Shown here: positions 8,206 to 18,043 of the stretch, piece after piece | Layout: every line of letters starts with the position of its first letter | Position numbering within the stretch: position 1 is the stretch's first letter | Source: Iodobacter sp. BJB302 | GTDB taxonomy: Bacteria > Pseudomonadota > Gammaproteobacteria > Burkholderiales > Chitinibacteraceae | NCBI RefSeq assembly: GCF_002735645.1 | Contig: NZ_PDZG01000012.1 | Location: 1-64,000 of the forward strand | Reading direction: 5' to 3' | DNA length: 64,000 nucleotides | Notes under the pieces: generated by a model | Databases searched by the model: none | What the model saw: the letters and a program-made list of their open reading frames with translations, nothing else | What the model was told of the DNA's origin: nothing | Made by a program: the position numbers and the translations under genes

Positions 8206-8643
8206 ATGAGATATCTGCGGCCAGGACAAAGGGCTTCCAGCCACGATGAAGATGAGGTCATGTCTGCAATCAACACCACGCCATTGGTGGATGTGATGCT
8301 GGTACTGCTCATCATCTTTTTGATTACTATTCCAGTTGTAACGCAAACGATTAAATTGACTTTGCCTAAAGAGGTCAATATTCCGACGCAAACCAAGCCA
8401 GAAAACATTGTTTTAGGCGTGGATGATAAAAGCAATATTTACTGGAATATCACCCAGATTAAGTCGGATGAAGAATTACTGGCTCGTTTGGTTAAAGTTG
8501 CAAAAATGGATCCGCAACCGGAAGTCCATATTCGCGGCGATATGTCTTCTAAATATAGCTCGGTAGGCCGGATTGTTTTAGCGGTACAAAGGGCGGGGAT
8601 TGTAAAAATCGCCTTTATTACCGAGCCGCCTGCCAGGAATTAA
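8206..8643 (+). CDS. exbD: Biopolymer transport protein ExbD, first copy
   Basis: A 145-residue ExbD/TolR protein. A short cytoplasmic N-terminus leads to the single transmembrane helix INTTPLVDVMLVLLIIFLITIPV, whose Asp is the conserved proton-carrying residue, then the periplasmic domain (IKLTLPKE..., PEVHIRGD). The start follows the exbB stop by 5 bp. Two exbD genes follow one exbB here, a known arrangement in some proteobacteria where the second copy is specialised for particular receptors. Confidence 0.92.
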   Translation: MRYLRPGQRASSHDEDEVMSAINTTPLVDVMLVLLIIFLITIPVVTQTIKLTLPKEVNIPTQTKPENIVLGVDDKSNIYWNITQIKSDEELLARLVKVAKMDPQPEVHIRGDMSSKYSSVGRIVLAVQRAGIVKIAFITEPPARN

Positions 8644-8657
8644 TGGCTTTCGATGGG

Positions 8658-8695
8658 TCAGGCCGTGGTTTGATTTATTTAAACCACTGGCCTGA
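8658..8695 (+). other. Stem-loop between the two exbD genes
   Basis: TCAGGCCGTGGTTT at 8658-8671 pairs with AAACCACTGGCCTGA at 8681-8695 apart from one bulge, with a 9-base loop. There is no T run after it, so it fits a processing or stabilising hairpin better than a terminator. It may set the ratio of the upstream to downstream genes in the operon. Confidence 0.5.
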
Positions 8696-8744
8696 TTCAC
8701 TGAATCATAAGATATAAAAAGCAAATGCGCTGTGGAGAACGATT

Positions 8745-9164
8745 ATGGGAATGCAAATCGGTGGTAATGACGATGATATGATGATGGAAATCAATACCAC
8801 GCCATTGATTGACGTGATGTTGGTTTTGCTGATTATGCTGATTATCACTATCCCAATTCAAACGCATGCCGTAAAACTGGATATGCCCGTTAATTCACCT
8901 TCTAAATCAACAGAAAAGCCGGAAATAGTTCAGATTGATATTGGCAGCAATAATATCATTTCATGGGCGGGTGTTCCTTTGGCTGATCGTGCTGCTTTAG
9001 AAAAGAATCTGTCTGATGCAGCACAAAAAGCGGTACAGCCCGAGTTTCATATTCGCCCTGATAAAGATGCAAATTATGAATCTGTGGCATTGGTTTTGGC
9101 TAGCTCGCAGCGCTTGGGTGTAAAAAAGATTGGTATTGTCGGGCATGAGCAGTTTATAAAGTAA
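8745..9164 (+). CDS. exbD: Biopolymer transport protein ExbD, second copy
   Basis: A 139-residue second ExbD. The transmembrane helix INTTPLIDVMLVLLIMLIITIPI again carries the essential Asp, followed by the periplasmic part (VKLDMPVNSP..., PEFHIRPDKDANY). It is clearly diverged from the first copy outside the helix, so it is an old duplicate rather than a recent one. A 101-bp gap with a hairpin separates the two copies. A terminator-like hairpin follows, so the downstream peptidase may have its own promoter. Confidence 0.92.
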   Translation: MGMQIGGNDDDMMMEINTTPLIDVMLVLLIMLIITIPIQTHAVKLDMPVNSPSKSTEKPEIVQIDIGSNNIISWAGVPLADRAALEKNLSDAAQKAVQPEFHIRPDKDANYESVALVLASSQRLGVKKIGIVGHEQFIK

Positions 9165-9169
9165 TTTAA

Positions 9170-9196
9170 AGCTGGGCGTCATTCGCCCAGCTCTTC
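9170..9196 (+). terminator. Hairpin after the second exbD
   Basis: AGCTGGGCG at 9170-9178 pairs perfectly with 9184-9192 across a 5-base loop, followed by a short CTTCT tract. The T run is weak, so read-through into the peptidase gene is possible. Confidence 0.55.
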
Positions 9197-9323
9197 TGCG
9201 TTAACCCAAAAAAAGATAAAACTAAAATGGCAGCAGGCATTTGCGTGTGCCAGTTTTGCTACGTCTGCTGATCAAAAAAACAATTGCAAAGTAATACCCA
9301 ATTAACCTTTGCCGGGGAATAAA

Positions 9324-11324
9324 TTGAAAAAAATCGCCATGAGCCTCGCCGTATTGTTTTCTTCTGCACCGCTATTTGCAGCACAGGGAGGCGCATTGCT
9401 TTTGCCTGATGCGGCCGATATTGCGCGCCAGTGTCAGCAAACAATTTCCCATGCCAAAGTAAAAATTGCTGCATTAGAAAAACTGCCATTGGCTAAAGTT
9501 AATGCGGCAAATACATTGGGTGAATGGAATACAATTAATCAGGATCTTGATCGCTTTGGCGGCTCCGCCGGATTACTTTCTGAGGTCAGCCCTTTAGCGC
9601 CTGTGCGTGCTGCGGCTGATGCATGCAATTTAAAAATGTCGGCACTGATCAGTGATGTATTGCAAAGCGAGGCTTTATACAGCCGCTTTAAAGCTTTAAA
9701 ACCAAAAGATGCCATTGATGCGGAAGCCCGTGCAGATTTGCTGAGCAATTTTGAAGACCGTGGGGTTAATTTATCTAAAGAAAAACGTACAGAATTAGCC
9801 GCAATTTTCAATAAAATTGAAAAGTTGCAGCAGGATTTCTCGCGCAATATGCGCGACAACCAGGCCAGAATCAGCTTTACTGCTTCAGAATTAAAAGGGG
9901 TTTCGGCCAGCTTTTTAGAATCCGCTAAAAAAGACGCAGCAGGCCAGTATGTTTTGGGCTTTGACTACCCAGAAATTGATGCGGTAATGGGGTATGCAGA
10001 AAACGAAGCCACCCGTGAGCGCTATTACAGTGGCCGGATGAAAATTGGCGGCGCTGCCAATTTGCAAATTCTCAAAGAAGTCGTTGAATTAAGAAAACAA
10101 ATTGCCCGGCTCACCGGCTACCCAAGCTATGCCGCATTTGCAATCCGCAATAAAATGGCCGCTACGCCAGAAGCGGTTAATACCTTTTTGGCCGATGTGC
10201 AATCCCGCGTTGCTGATTTAGAAAAGTCAGATATTGAAGAGCTGCGCCAGGAAAAAGCCCGCTTTACCGGCAAGGCTGATAGCGTACTGAAACGCTGGGA
10301 TGTGCAGTTTTACGAAGAGCAGCTGAAAGCCAGCCGCTATCAGCTCGACCAAAAGCAAGTGCGTGAGCAGTTCCCTACCGAGCCGACCATTGCCTGGATG
10401 ATGAATGTCACCGGCACACTCTATGGTGTTGATTTCCGCCCGAATGCTCAATTAAAAACATGGCACAAAGATGTACGTGCTTACGATGTATTTGATCGCA
10501 GCAGCAAAAAATACCTCTCCAGCTTTTACCTTGATCTCTTCCCGCGTGATGGCAAATACAAGCATGCGGCGGCTTTCCCTGTTCGCGGTGTAAGCACCTT
10601 AAGCGGGCAAACGCCGGTCAGTGTTTTAGTGACCAATTTTAGCCGTGAAGGCTTTAACCAGGATGAGCTGGAAACACTATTCCATGAATTTGGTCATGTG
10701 ATGCACGGTGTTTTATCTAAAACACGCTACACCATGCAGGCGGGTACATCGGTGAAGCGTGATTTTGTTGAAGCGCCATCACAAATGTACGAAGAATGGG
10801 CGCGTCGCCCTGAGGCGGAAGCGCTGTTTAACGAGACCTGCCCAAGCTGCAAACCGATTGATCCTCAGCTGATTGCCAAAATGGATGAAGCGCGCCGCTT
10901 TGGCCGTGGCCTTAAATACGCCCGACAGGTGCTGTACTCCGCCTACGATATGGCCCTGGCTGCTGCCGATGCGGGTGATCCGCAGGCGGTATGGCAGGCC
11001 ATGGAGGGTAAAACCCCGCTGGGCTATGTAGCGGGTACAGAATTCCCCGGCACCTTTGGCCATATCGTGGGTGGCTATGCGGCAGGGTACTACGGCTATA
11101 TGTGGTCTGAAGTTTTAGCGCTGGATATGTTGTCGGCTTACGGCAGCAATGTGATGGATGTGAAGCAGGGCAAGCGTTACCGCGAATTGATCTTAGAAAA
11201 CGGTGGTCAGCGTCCTGCGATGGAATTAGTTGAAGAATTTATCGGCCGCAAGCCTAATGCCGATGCTTTCTTTCAGGAAATTACCGGCCAGCGTGGCGCG
11301 GCGGCTAAAACGGCTAAACAATAG
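9324..11324 (+). CDS. Exported M3 family zinc oligopeptidase
   Basis: A 666-residue M3 (thimet oligopeptidase / Dcp-type) metallopeptidase that cuts short peptides. The zinc motif HEFGH is at residues 454-458 (ETLFHEFGHVMHG), and the downstream FVEAPSQMYEEW supplies the third ligand Glu, as is usual for the family. Unlike cytosolic OpdA/PepF enzymes it begins MKKIAMSLAVLFSSAPLFAA, a clear signal peptide, so it acts in the periplasm or is anchored outside. I chose TTG at 9324, preceded by GGGG at 9314-9317; ATG at 9339 would shorten the signal peptide. It sits between tonB-exbBD and a peptide ABC transporter, supporting a role in trimming imported peptides. Confidence 0.9.
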   Translation: MKKIAMSLAVLFSSAPLFAAQGGALLLPDAADIARQCQQTISHAKVKIAALEKLPLAKVNAANTLGEWNTINQDLDRFGGSAGLLSEVSPLAPVRAAADACNLKMSALISDVLQSEALYSRFKALKPKDAIDAEARADLLSNFEDRGVNLSKEKRTELAAIFNKIEKLQQDFSRNMRDNQARISFTASELKGVSASFLESAKKDAAGQYVLGFDYPEIDAVMGYAENEATRERYYSGRMKIGGAANLQILKEVVELRKQIARLTGYPSYAAFAIRNKMAATPEAVNTFLADVQSRVADLEKSDIEELRQEKARFTGKADSVLKRWDVQFYEEQLKASRYQLDQKQVREQFPTEPTIAWMMNVTGTLYGVDFRPNAQLKTWHKDVRAYDVFDRSSKKYLSSFYLDLFPRDGKYKHAAAFPVRGVSTLSGQTPVSVLVTNFSREGFNQDELETLFHEFGHVMHGVLSKTRYTMQAGTSVKRDFVEAPSQMYEEWARRPEAEALFNETCPSCKPIDPQLIAKMDEARRFGRGLKYARQVLYSAYDMALAAADAGDPQAVWQAMEGKTPLGYVAGTEFPGTFGHIVGGYAAGYYGYMWSEVLALDMLSAYGSNVMDVKQGKRYRELILENGGQRPAMELVEEFIGRKPNADAFFQEITGQRGAAAKTAKQ

Positions 11325-11418
11325 CCTGCTGAGCAAGATTCAGATTGAGGTGAATGTTTTTGTTTAAAAATAAAAGCATTTATTACAGCCATATACAGAA
11401 TTAAATGAGGAGACGGTG

Positions 11419-13191
11419 ATGAAAAAACTATTAAGCATCGCCATAGCGGGGGCGCTATTTAGCCAGCCAGCATTAGCTGCGGATATGAATAAAGTGTTGC
11501 GGGTGGCTTTTGTTGCACCTGAAACGGGCTTTGATCCGGGCAAAATATCAGATGTGTATTCCAGCTCAATTACAGAAAATGTATTTGACCCTATGCTCAC
11601 CTATGACTTTATGGCAAGGCCCGTAAAGCTGGTTCCTAATACGCTGACAGAAATGCCGCAGCTCAGTGAAGACGGCAGAGTATTAACCCTGCATATTAAA
11701 AAAGGCATTTACTTTGCACCAGATGCGGTATTTAAAGGTCAGAAGCGTGAATTAACCGCTGCGGACTATGCCTATTCACTTAAACGTCTTGTTGATCCTG
11801 CTACAGGTTCGCCTACAGGGTATTTAATTGCGGGCAAGTTTATTGGTCTCGATGAATGGGTAAAATCGGCCAAAAATGGCAAACTTGATTACGATAAAAC
11901 AGTTGAGGGTATTAAAACCCTTGATCGTTACACCCTGCAGCTCACATTAAAAGAGCCATACCCGGCTTTGCAGTATGTGCTGGCTATGCCGCATATGGGC
12001 GCAGTAGCACGCGAAGTGATGGAAGCCTATAGCGATAACACGATGTCCCACCCGGTAGGTACGGGCCCTTATATGGTGACTGAATGGAAGCCTGGCACAC
12101 ATATCTCGCTGGTGGCCAATCCAAATTACAGAAAAAGAATCATCGATTACAAACCAGGTGATGATGAAGGTGATCAGCAGATCGCCAAAGAAATGAATGG
12201 AAAAAGCATTCCGGAAATTGGCCGTGTTGAAGTGTCCATTATCCAGGAAGAGCAACCCCGCTGGCTGGCATTTAGAAATGGTGATTTAGATTTGAGTGGT
12301 TTGCCTCAGCCTTTGGTACGTGGTTCTTTATTGCTTGATCCAAATGATCCATGGCGTGCAGATTTAAAGCCTGATTTAAAGAAGCGGGGCATTAAACTTT
12401 ACCGTGATTTGGGTGAAGAAATCACCTATTACGTATTTAATATGCAAAACCCAGTGGTGGGTGGTTTAAGCAAGGATAAAATTGCTTTGCGCCGCGCCAT
12501 TGCCATGTCTTTTAATACAACAGATACCATTCGCAATATCCGCCGTAATCAGGCCGTTAAAGCACAATATATTATCCCGCCAAATGTGGCTGGGCATAAC
12601 CCAAATTTTAAAGCGGCGTTTGAATATAACCCGGCTTTAGCAAATGCTTTGCTGGATGAATTTGGCTATAAAATTGGCAAGGATGGTAAACGCTTGCTGC
12701 CAAGCGGCCTGCCATTTGAAATTGATTTCATTACGGGCACCAGTGGTATTGATAAGCAGTGGAATGAATACTGGCAAAAAGCCTTTGATTCGATCAAAGT
12801 AAAAGTAGCATTCAGACAAATGCAATGGAATGAGCAGGTTAAATCATTGCGTACCTGCACCTATGGCATGGATGGTGCGGCATGGCTGGCTGATTATCCG
12901 GATGGTGATAACTTCACCATGATGCTGTATGGCAAAAATATTGGCAGCGAAAATTATGCCTGCTACAAATCGCCTGGCTACGATAAGCTTTATGAGGCAT
13001 CCCAAAAATTAGGAGACAGCCCAGAGCGTAATGCGCTTTATGATCAGATGAATAAAATCATGATGGCTGATACGCCCTGGGTGATGGGCGACACGCGGTT
13101 TAACAATTATCTGGCGCATCAATGGATCAAGGGATATAAACCTCATCCGCAATTTAATACCCTTTGGCGCTATCTGGATATTAAAAAATGA
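11419..13191 (+). CDS. Periplasmic peptide-binding protein of an ABC transporter (SBP family 5)
   Basis: A 590-residue family-5 solute-binding protein of the OppA/DppA type. It starts with a signal peptide (MKKLLSIAIAGALFSQPALAA) after GAGGAGACG; GTG at 11416 is a less likely start. It has the typical features ETGFDPGKISDVYSSSITENVFDPML near the N-terminus, LTAADYAYSLKRLVDP, and HPVGTGPYMVTEW. It is longer than the average 530 residues. It captures oligopeptides in the periplasm and delivers them to the permeases encoded downstream. Confidence 0.88.
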   Translation: MKKLLSIAIAGALFSQPALAADMNKVLRVAFVAPETGFDPGKISDVYSSSITENVFDPMLTYDFMARPVKLVPNTLTEMPQLSEDGRVLTLHIKKGIYFAPDAVFKGQKRELTAADYAYSLKRLVDPATGSPTGYLIAGKFIGLDEWVKSAKNGKLDYDKTVEGIKTLDRYTLQLTLKEPYPALQYVLAMPHMGAVAREVMEAYSDNTMSHPVGTGPYMVTEWKPGTHISLVANPNYRKRIIDYKPGDDEGDQQIAKEMNGKSIPEIGRVEVSIIQEEQPRWLAFRNGDLDLSGLPQPLVRGSLLLDPNDPWRADLKPDLKKRGIKLYRDLGEEITYYVFNMQNPVVGGLSKDKIALRRAIAMSFNTTDTIRNIRRNQAVKAQYIIPPNVAGHNPNFKAAFEYNPALANALLDEFGYKIGKDGKRLLPSGLPFEIDFITGTSGIDKQWNEYWQKAFDSIKVKVAFRQMQWNEQVKSLRTCTYGMDGAAWLADYPDGDNFTMMLYGKNIGSENYACYKSPGYDKLYEASQKLGDSPERNALYDQMNKIMMADTPWVMGDTRFNNYLAHQWIKGYKPHPQFNTLWRYLDIKK

Positions 13192-13228
13192 TGACCAATA
13201 CTGATCGCTTTGTGGCCAAGGAAAAATA

Positions 13229-14167
13229 ATGCTCGCCTATATTATTCGCCGTGTTTTACAAATGATCCCGACTATATTCGGGGTGATGCTGCTGGTGTTT
13301 TTCTTATTCTCTGTGGTGGGGGGAGACCCAAGCCTGATTCTTGGGGGGAAACATTTAACCGAAGAAGTATTAAATAATATCCGCAGCCAGCTGGGATTGG
13401 ATAAAAGCTTGCCGGAGCAATTTTTTATTTTTGTAAAGCAGGTGCTGACTTTGGATTTTGGCACGTCCTGGTCTACGCAGCAGCCTGTATCAACTATGAT
13501 TGCCAGCCGGATTGGGCCATCACTTACCTTAACCGGATCCTTGCTGGTGGTGAGTTTATTGGTGTCTATTCCATTGGCGGCGATCGTGGCGTATTTTCGT
13601 GGTGGTTTAACGGATCGCGTGGTCACTATTGCGTGTACGGTAGCCATGTCGATCAGTGCTCTGGTGTATATCGTGGTAGGGCAGTATGTATTGGCGTATG
13701 AATTAGCCTGGTTTCCAGTACGTGGCTGGGGTGATTCTTTGTTTACTAATTTGCTCATTTACGTGCCCTTGCCATTATTAATGGGCTTGCTGGTTTCAAT
13801 TGGCCCGGATATTCGTTTTTATCGCAGCTTTTTTATTGAAGAAATGAATAATGATTATGTGCGTACTGCGCGTGCTAAAGGCTTATCCGAGCAAAAAATC
13901 ATGCTCAAGCATGTATTGCGTAATGCCATGATTCCGGTGGTGACCACGGTAATGATGTCGCTGCCCTTTTTAATGATGGGCGCGCTGATTTTGGAAAGCT
14001 TCTTTGGTATTCCGGGTATGGGTAATGAAGTATTACTGGCTGTGAATAAAAGTGACTTTCCCGTTATTAAAGCAGTAACCATTTATATTGCAATTGCCAC
14101 GATGATTTTTAATTTGCTGGCCGATCTGGTTTACAAATTAATCGATCCACGCGTTCAGCTTAAATAA
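13229..14167 (+). CDS. Peptide ABC transporter permease (OppB/DppB-like)
   Basis: A 312-residue inner-membrane permease with about six helices. It shows MLAYIIRRVLQMIPTIFGV at the start, the LGLDKSLPEQF segment typical of DppB/OppB, and the EAA loop NNDYVRTARAKGLSEQKIMLKHVLRNAMIPV that docks on the ATPase. It follows the binding-protein gene by 37 bp and precedes the second permease by 15 bp, one operon. Confidence 0.92.
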   Translation: MLAYIIRRVLQMIPTIFGVMLLVFFLFSVVGGDPSLILGGKHLTEEVLNNIRSQLGLDKSLPEQFFIFVKQVLTLDFGTSWSTQQPVSTMIASRIGPSLTLTGSLLVVSLLVSIPLAAIVAYFRGGLTDRVVTIACTVAMSISALVYIVVGQYVLAYELAWFPVRGWGDSLFTNLLIYVPLPLLMGLLVSIGPDIRFYRSFFIEEMNNDYVRTARAKGLSEQKIMLKHVLRNAMIPVVTTVMMSLPFLMMGALILESFFGIPGMGNEVLLAVNKSDFPVIKAVTIYIAIATMIFNLLADLVYKLIDPRVQLK

Positions 14168-14182
14168 ACCCGGAGTATGGAA

Positions 14183-15241
14183 ATGAATGCAATTGTTGAA
14201 GCAATGCCGGGTCTGCAGACAGAAACGGCTTCTAAAAGTTTGTGGGCATTAGGCTGGCAGCGGCTTAAGCGTAATAAAGTGGGCTTTATTGCGCTGTGGG
14301 TGGTGGTGGCTTATTTACTGATTGCCGTGGGTGGCTGGGTCAATGTGGTGGCAAGCCATTGGGCCGATGAAGTTGCCGTGCCTTACGCGCCACCTTCATG
14401 GATTACCAAGGGCAAAGACGAGCAATTGCCGCCTAGTAAACATGCGGCGGTAGAAGCAGGAAAAGGAATTCAAACCATGCTGCCATCAGAAGACCCGATT
14501 GGTGCAGAGCTGGCTGCAGCGCAAAAAAATGTGGGCAAGTATGCGGATAACAGCCCGCCTAAGCGTGAAACTTTGCCTTTTGGTGCAGATTTACGTGGCC
14601 GTGATGTGATCGAAAAAACCATCAAAGGGACATCGACTTCGATCTTTGTCGGTATTTTTGGTGCCATTCTGGCCTTATCAATTGGTACGGCGCTTGGTGC
14701 AGTGTCAGGATACTTTGGTGGCAAGGTTGATGATTTCTTAACCTGGTTTTACAGTATCTTTACTTCTGTTCCAGATATGCTTTTGCTGCTGTCTTTTGCC
14801 GCCGTTTCTGGCCGCGGTATCAGCACGATTATTACCGTGATGGCACTGACCAGCTGGACAGGCACTTACCGCCTCGTGCGGGCCGAGTATATGAAGCTGA
14901 AAAACCGTGAGTATGTGCAGGCCGCAAATGCCATTGGCGCTTCTCATTCACGCCGGATGTTTGTGCATATTCTGCCAAACATCAGCCATTTACTTTTGGT
15001 GCAGTTCTCTTTAATGACGGTAGCGCTGATTAAGTACGAAGCGATTTTGTCTTTCTTAGGTTTTGGTGTGGGTGTGCGTCAGGTAAGCCTTGGCTCGATG
15101 CTGGCTGAGTCACCGGCTGAGCTGGTGCAGGGCTTCTGGTGGCAAATGGTGGCGGTAACGATTGCGATGTCGGTCCTGGTGACGGCGTTTAGCCTGTTGG
15201 TGGATGCATTGCGCGATGCGCTTGATCCAAAAGTGAAATAA
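14183..15241 (+). CDS. Peptide ABC transporter permease (OppC/DppC-like)
   Basis: A 352-residue second permease. LWALGWQRLKRNKVGFIALW is the OppC-type N-terminus; the EAA loop is NREYVQAANAIGASHSRRMFVHILPN. A periplasmic insertion of about 90 residues between the first two helices (around residues 55-140) makes it longer than common DppC (300). ATG at 14183 is favoured because GGAG at 14172-14175 is 7 bases away; ATG at 14177 would be too close. It ends 12 bp before the ATPase gene. Confidence 0.9.
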   Translation: MNAIVEAMPGLQTETASKSLWALGWQRLKRNKVGFIALWVVVAYLLIAVGGWVNVVASHWADEVAVPYAPPSWITKGKDEQLPPSKHAAVEAGKGIQTMLPSEDPIGAELAAAQKNVGKYADNSPPKRETLPFGADLRGRDVIEKTIKGTSTSIFVGIFGAILALSIGTALGAVSGYFGGKVDDFLTWFYSIFTSVPDMLLLLSFAAVSGRGISTIITVMALTSWTGTYRLVRAEYMKLKNREYVQAANAIGASHSRRMFVHILPNISHLLLVQFSLMTVALIKYEAILSFLGFGVGVRQVSLGSMLAESPAELVQGFWWQMVAVTIAMSVLVTAFSLLVDALRDALDPKVK

Positions 15242-15253
15242 GGAGCACGCGAC

Positions 15254-16987
15254 ATGTCCCAAAATACTGAAACACTGCTGTCTGTACGCAATTTAGTGGT
15301 TAATTTTCGTCAGGAAGATGGCGAGCGCTTTAACGCCATCAAAGGCGTGAGCTTTGATATTCCCAAGCACCGCACCGTGGCCTTGGTGGGCGAATCGGGC
15401 TCGGGTAAATCGGTGACTTCGATGGCGATTATGCAATTGCTGCCACCTAACAACACCGAAGTCAGCAAAGACAGCCAGATTCTGTTTGAAGGCCGTAATT
15501 TGCTGGGTTTGAGCGGCAGTGAATTACGCAAAATGCGCGGTAAAGATATCGCCATGATTTTCCAGGAGCCGATGAGCTCTTTGAATCCGGTATTTACCGT
15601 GGGCGATCAGGTGGCTGAAACCCTGATGCTGCACGCTGGTTTAGGCCGCCGTGATGCGGCAAAGCGCGCGGTAGAGCTGCTGACCGAAGTAGGCTTGCCT
15701 GATCCGGCAAAAAAAGCCAAAAACTATCCGCATGAATTGTCGGGCGGACAGCAGCAGCGCGTGATGATCGCCATGGCCATTGCTTGCGAGCCTAAGCTCT
15801 TGATTGCAGACGAGCCGACCACGGCGCTGGATGTGACGATTCAAAAGCAAATTCTGCAACTGATTGCTGATCTGCAAAAAAAACACGGCATGTCGGTGCT
15901 GTTTATTACCCATGATCTGGGGCTTGTGGGCGAGTTTGCCCATGATGTGGTGGTGATGCGTCACGGTGAAATCCGTGAAGCAGGAACGGTAGAGCAAATT
16001 TTTGACGCACCTAAAGACAGCTATACCAAGGCGCTGCTGGCTTGCCGCCCGCACCTGGATCGCCGTCCTGAGCGCCTTGCAGTCATCGACGATTTCCTAA
16101 AGCCGGGTGGCTATGCAGAGCCAGCAAATCGTGAGCGCGGTTACAAGGCTGATGATGAGATTGTGCTGGAGGTGAAAGGCCTCGGTAAATCTTTTGAATC
16201 GCGTGAAGGCTTGTTTGGTAAGCGCGTATTTCATGCTGCGAAAGATGTGTCATTTAAATTAGCGCGTGGTAAAACGCTGGGTATTGTGGGCGAGTCAGGC
16301 TCGGGCAAGACCACGGTAGGCTTAACGCTGGTTCGCCTGCATCAGGCCACCAGTGGCCAGGCCTTTTTTAATGGCAAAGATTTATTTGCCATGAGCCCGC
16401 GTGAATTTAATGAATACAAACGCCGTATTCAGATTATTTTCCAAAACCCTTATGCGTCTTTAAACCCGCGCTTTACGGTTGAGCAAATTCTGACCGAGCC
16501 AATGAAATTGCACAGTATTGGCGCAAATGACAGCGAGCGGATTAAGTTAGCACGCGATTTGCTGAATAAAGTATGCCTGCCTTGGAATTCGCTGTCTAAA
16601 TATCCGCATGAATTCTCGGGCGGCCAGCGCCAGCGTATTGCCATTGCACGCTGCCTTACCATGAAGCCGGAAATTCTGATTTGTGATGAATCAGTTTCCG
16701 CCCTAGATGTATCGGTGCAGGCGCAGGTATTGAATTTGCTGCAAGATTTGCAGGATGAATTTAAATTATCTTATTTATTTATTTCGCATGATCTGGCGGT
16801 GGTTAAGCATATTTCAGATCAGGTGATGGTGATGAATAAGGGCGAAGTGGTTGAGCAGGCGGATGCGGATGCCATTTATCTTAATCCTACTGCCGATTAC
16901 ACCCGCAAGCTGCTGTCCTCTATCCCGCAAGGCCGGGGGCGTGTGCAAAATCAGCAGTATTCAGACAGCGCTCTGCTTACTCTGTAA
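15254..16987 (+). CDS. Fused peptide ABC transporter ATPase (OppD-OppF type)
   Basis: A 577-residue protein with two ABC ATPase domains in one chain, corresponding to OppD plus OppF (as in YejF or GsiA). Walker A motifs GESGSGKS and GESGSGKT, signature motifs LSGGQQQR and FSGGQRQR, and Walker B segments [12 protein letters not shown] and [12 protein letters not shown] are all intact, so both sites should hydrolyse ATP. It starts after AAGGAGC. It completes the four-gene transporter that begins at 11419, and is followed by a terminator. Confidence 0.93.
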   Translation: MSQNTETLLSVRNLVVNFRQEDGERFNAIKGVSFDIPKHRTVALVGESGSGKSVTSMAIMQLLPPNNTEVSKDSQILFEGRNLLGLSGSELRKMRGKDIAMIFQEPMSSLNPVFTVGDQVAETLMLHAGLGRRDAAKRAVELLTEVGLPDPAKKAKNYPHELSGGQQQRVMIAMAIACEPKLLIADEPTTALDVTIQKQILQLIADLQKKHGMSVLFITHDLGLVGEFAHDVVVMRHGEIREAGTVEQIFDAPKDSYTKALLACRPHLDRRPERLAVIDDFLKPGGYAEPANRERGYKADDEIVLEVKGLGKSFESREGLFGKRVFHAAKDVSFKLARGKTLGIVGESGSGKTTVGLTLVRLHQATSGQAFFNGKDLFAMSPREFNEYKRRIQIIFQNPYASLNPRFTVEQILTEPMKLHSIGANDSERIKLARDLLNKVCLPWNSLSKYPHEFSGGQRQRIAIARCLTMKPEILICDESVSALDVSVQAQVLNLLQDLQDEFKLSYLFISHDLAVVKHISDQVMVMNKGEVVEQADADAIYLNPTADYTRKLLSSIPQGRGRVQNQQYSDSALLTL

Positions 16988-17008
16988 CTTGCTTTTGCAA
17001 AGTATCAG

Positions 17009-17041
17009 CCGTTCAGATGAAAGTCTGAGCGGTTTTTTTTT
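17009..17041 (+). terminator. Rho-independent terminator of the peptide transporter operon
   Basis: CCGTTCAGA at 17009-17017 pairs, with a G-U pair, with GTCTGAGCGG around 17023-17032 and is followed by a run of nine T. Confidence 0.8.
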
Positions 17042-17155
17042 GCATGAATAAAATGTGCTGGGTCAGGGGGGGCTTGGCTTAATGATAAGTACAGGTGGGT
17101 GATGTGGTGATGGTCTAAGTTGGTTGGAGTGTAAGCGCTTTTTCGGGTGCCTGTG

Positions 17156-18043
17156 ATGATGCGATTTTTATTTTGTTGCTGCTTGATGCTGATGCCCGTC
17201 TCCGCCCATGCACTTAAAATTGCGATGGTTCTGTGGCGGGGTGAAACGGCCGCAGAGCAGGGCTTTCGTGATGAATTAAAGAAGCTGGGTTTCAAGCCCG
17301 ACATTGTCGTTTTTGATGCAAATCAGGACCGGACAAATTTAGCCACAATGTTGCGGACCAAATTAGAGCCTTATCTTGCGTCCTACGATTATGTGTACAG
17401 CTTTGGCACAACAGCCACTTTAATGAGCAAAAGCTTCTTATCCGGGCGCAAGCCCTTAATTTTTAATGTGGTTTCAGATCCGGTTGGTGCAGGGATTATC
17501 TCCGTTGTTAAAGAAGAAAATAAAATGGTGGCAGGGGTGAGTAATATGGTTTTTCTGCCACTACAAATCAGTAATGCCCGCAAATACTTACCTAAGGGCA
17601 GTAAAATGCTGCTGCCGGTTAATCCCCGTGAGCGAAATACGCAATTAATTGGAGAGCAGTTAAAGGCTGTGGCGGCTGATTATCAGTGGACATTAGAAAC
17701 ATGGCGAATCAACCCCGATAAAGCGCTGCTTAAAACTGAATTGGCCCGTTTGCAACAGGCCGCTAAAGACAGCGTGGTTTTTATTCCGGCAGACAGCTAT
17801 TTAATTTCAGTCGCCCCAGAGTTAATGCTGGCTCTTAATGATGCGCGTATTGCAACTATTTGCAGTATTGAGGCTTTCATTCCTTATCAATGCAGTGTAG
17901 GAACAGTAGGGGATTACCGTGTCCAGGGTATATTGGCTGCGCGGATTGTTTTAATGCATCAAAAGGGGAGGGCATTGCAGGATATTTCTGTGCAATATGA
18001 TCTGAATCCCAAACTGATTGTTGGGGGTAAACAGCAGCCTTAA
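17156..18043 (+). CDS. Periplasmic ABC-type substrate-binding protein (PF04392 family)
   Basis: A 295-residue protein with a signal peptide (MMRFLFCCCLMLMPVSAHA) and the ABC_sub_bind fold: KIAMVLWRGETAAEQGF, then DYVYSFGTTATLM, PLIFNVVSDPVGAGI and KMLLPVNPRERN. This family resembles TrpX-type binding proteins that feed ABC transporters, but no permease or ATPase gene is beside it, so it is an orphan here. It might instead act as a sensory binding partner. The start among GTG 17147, ATG 17156 and ATG 17159 is not resolved. Confidence 0.75.
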   Translation: MMRFLFCCCLMLMPVSAHALKIAMVLWRGETAAEQGFRDELKKLGFKPDIVVFDANQDRTNLATMLRTKLEPYLASYDYVYSFGTTATLMSKSFLSGRKPLIFNVVSDPVGAGIISVVKEENKMVAGVSNMVFLPLQISNARKYLPKGSKMLLPVNPRERNTQLIGEQLKAVAADYQWTLETWRINPDKALLKTELARLQQAAKDSVVFIPADSYLISVAPELMLALNDARIATICSIEAFIPYQCSVGTVGDYRVQGILAARIVLMHQKGRALQDISVQYDLNPKLIVGGKQQP

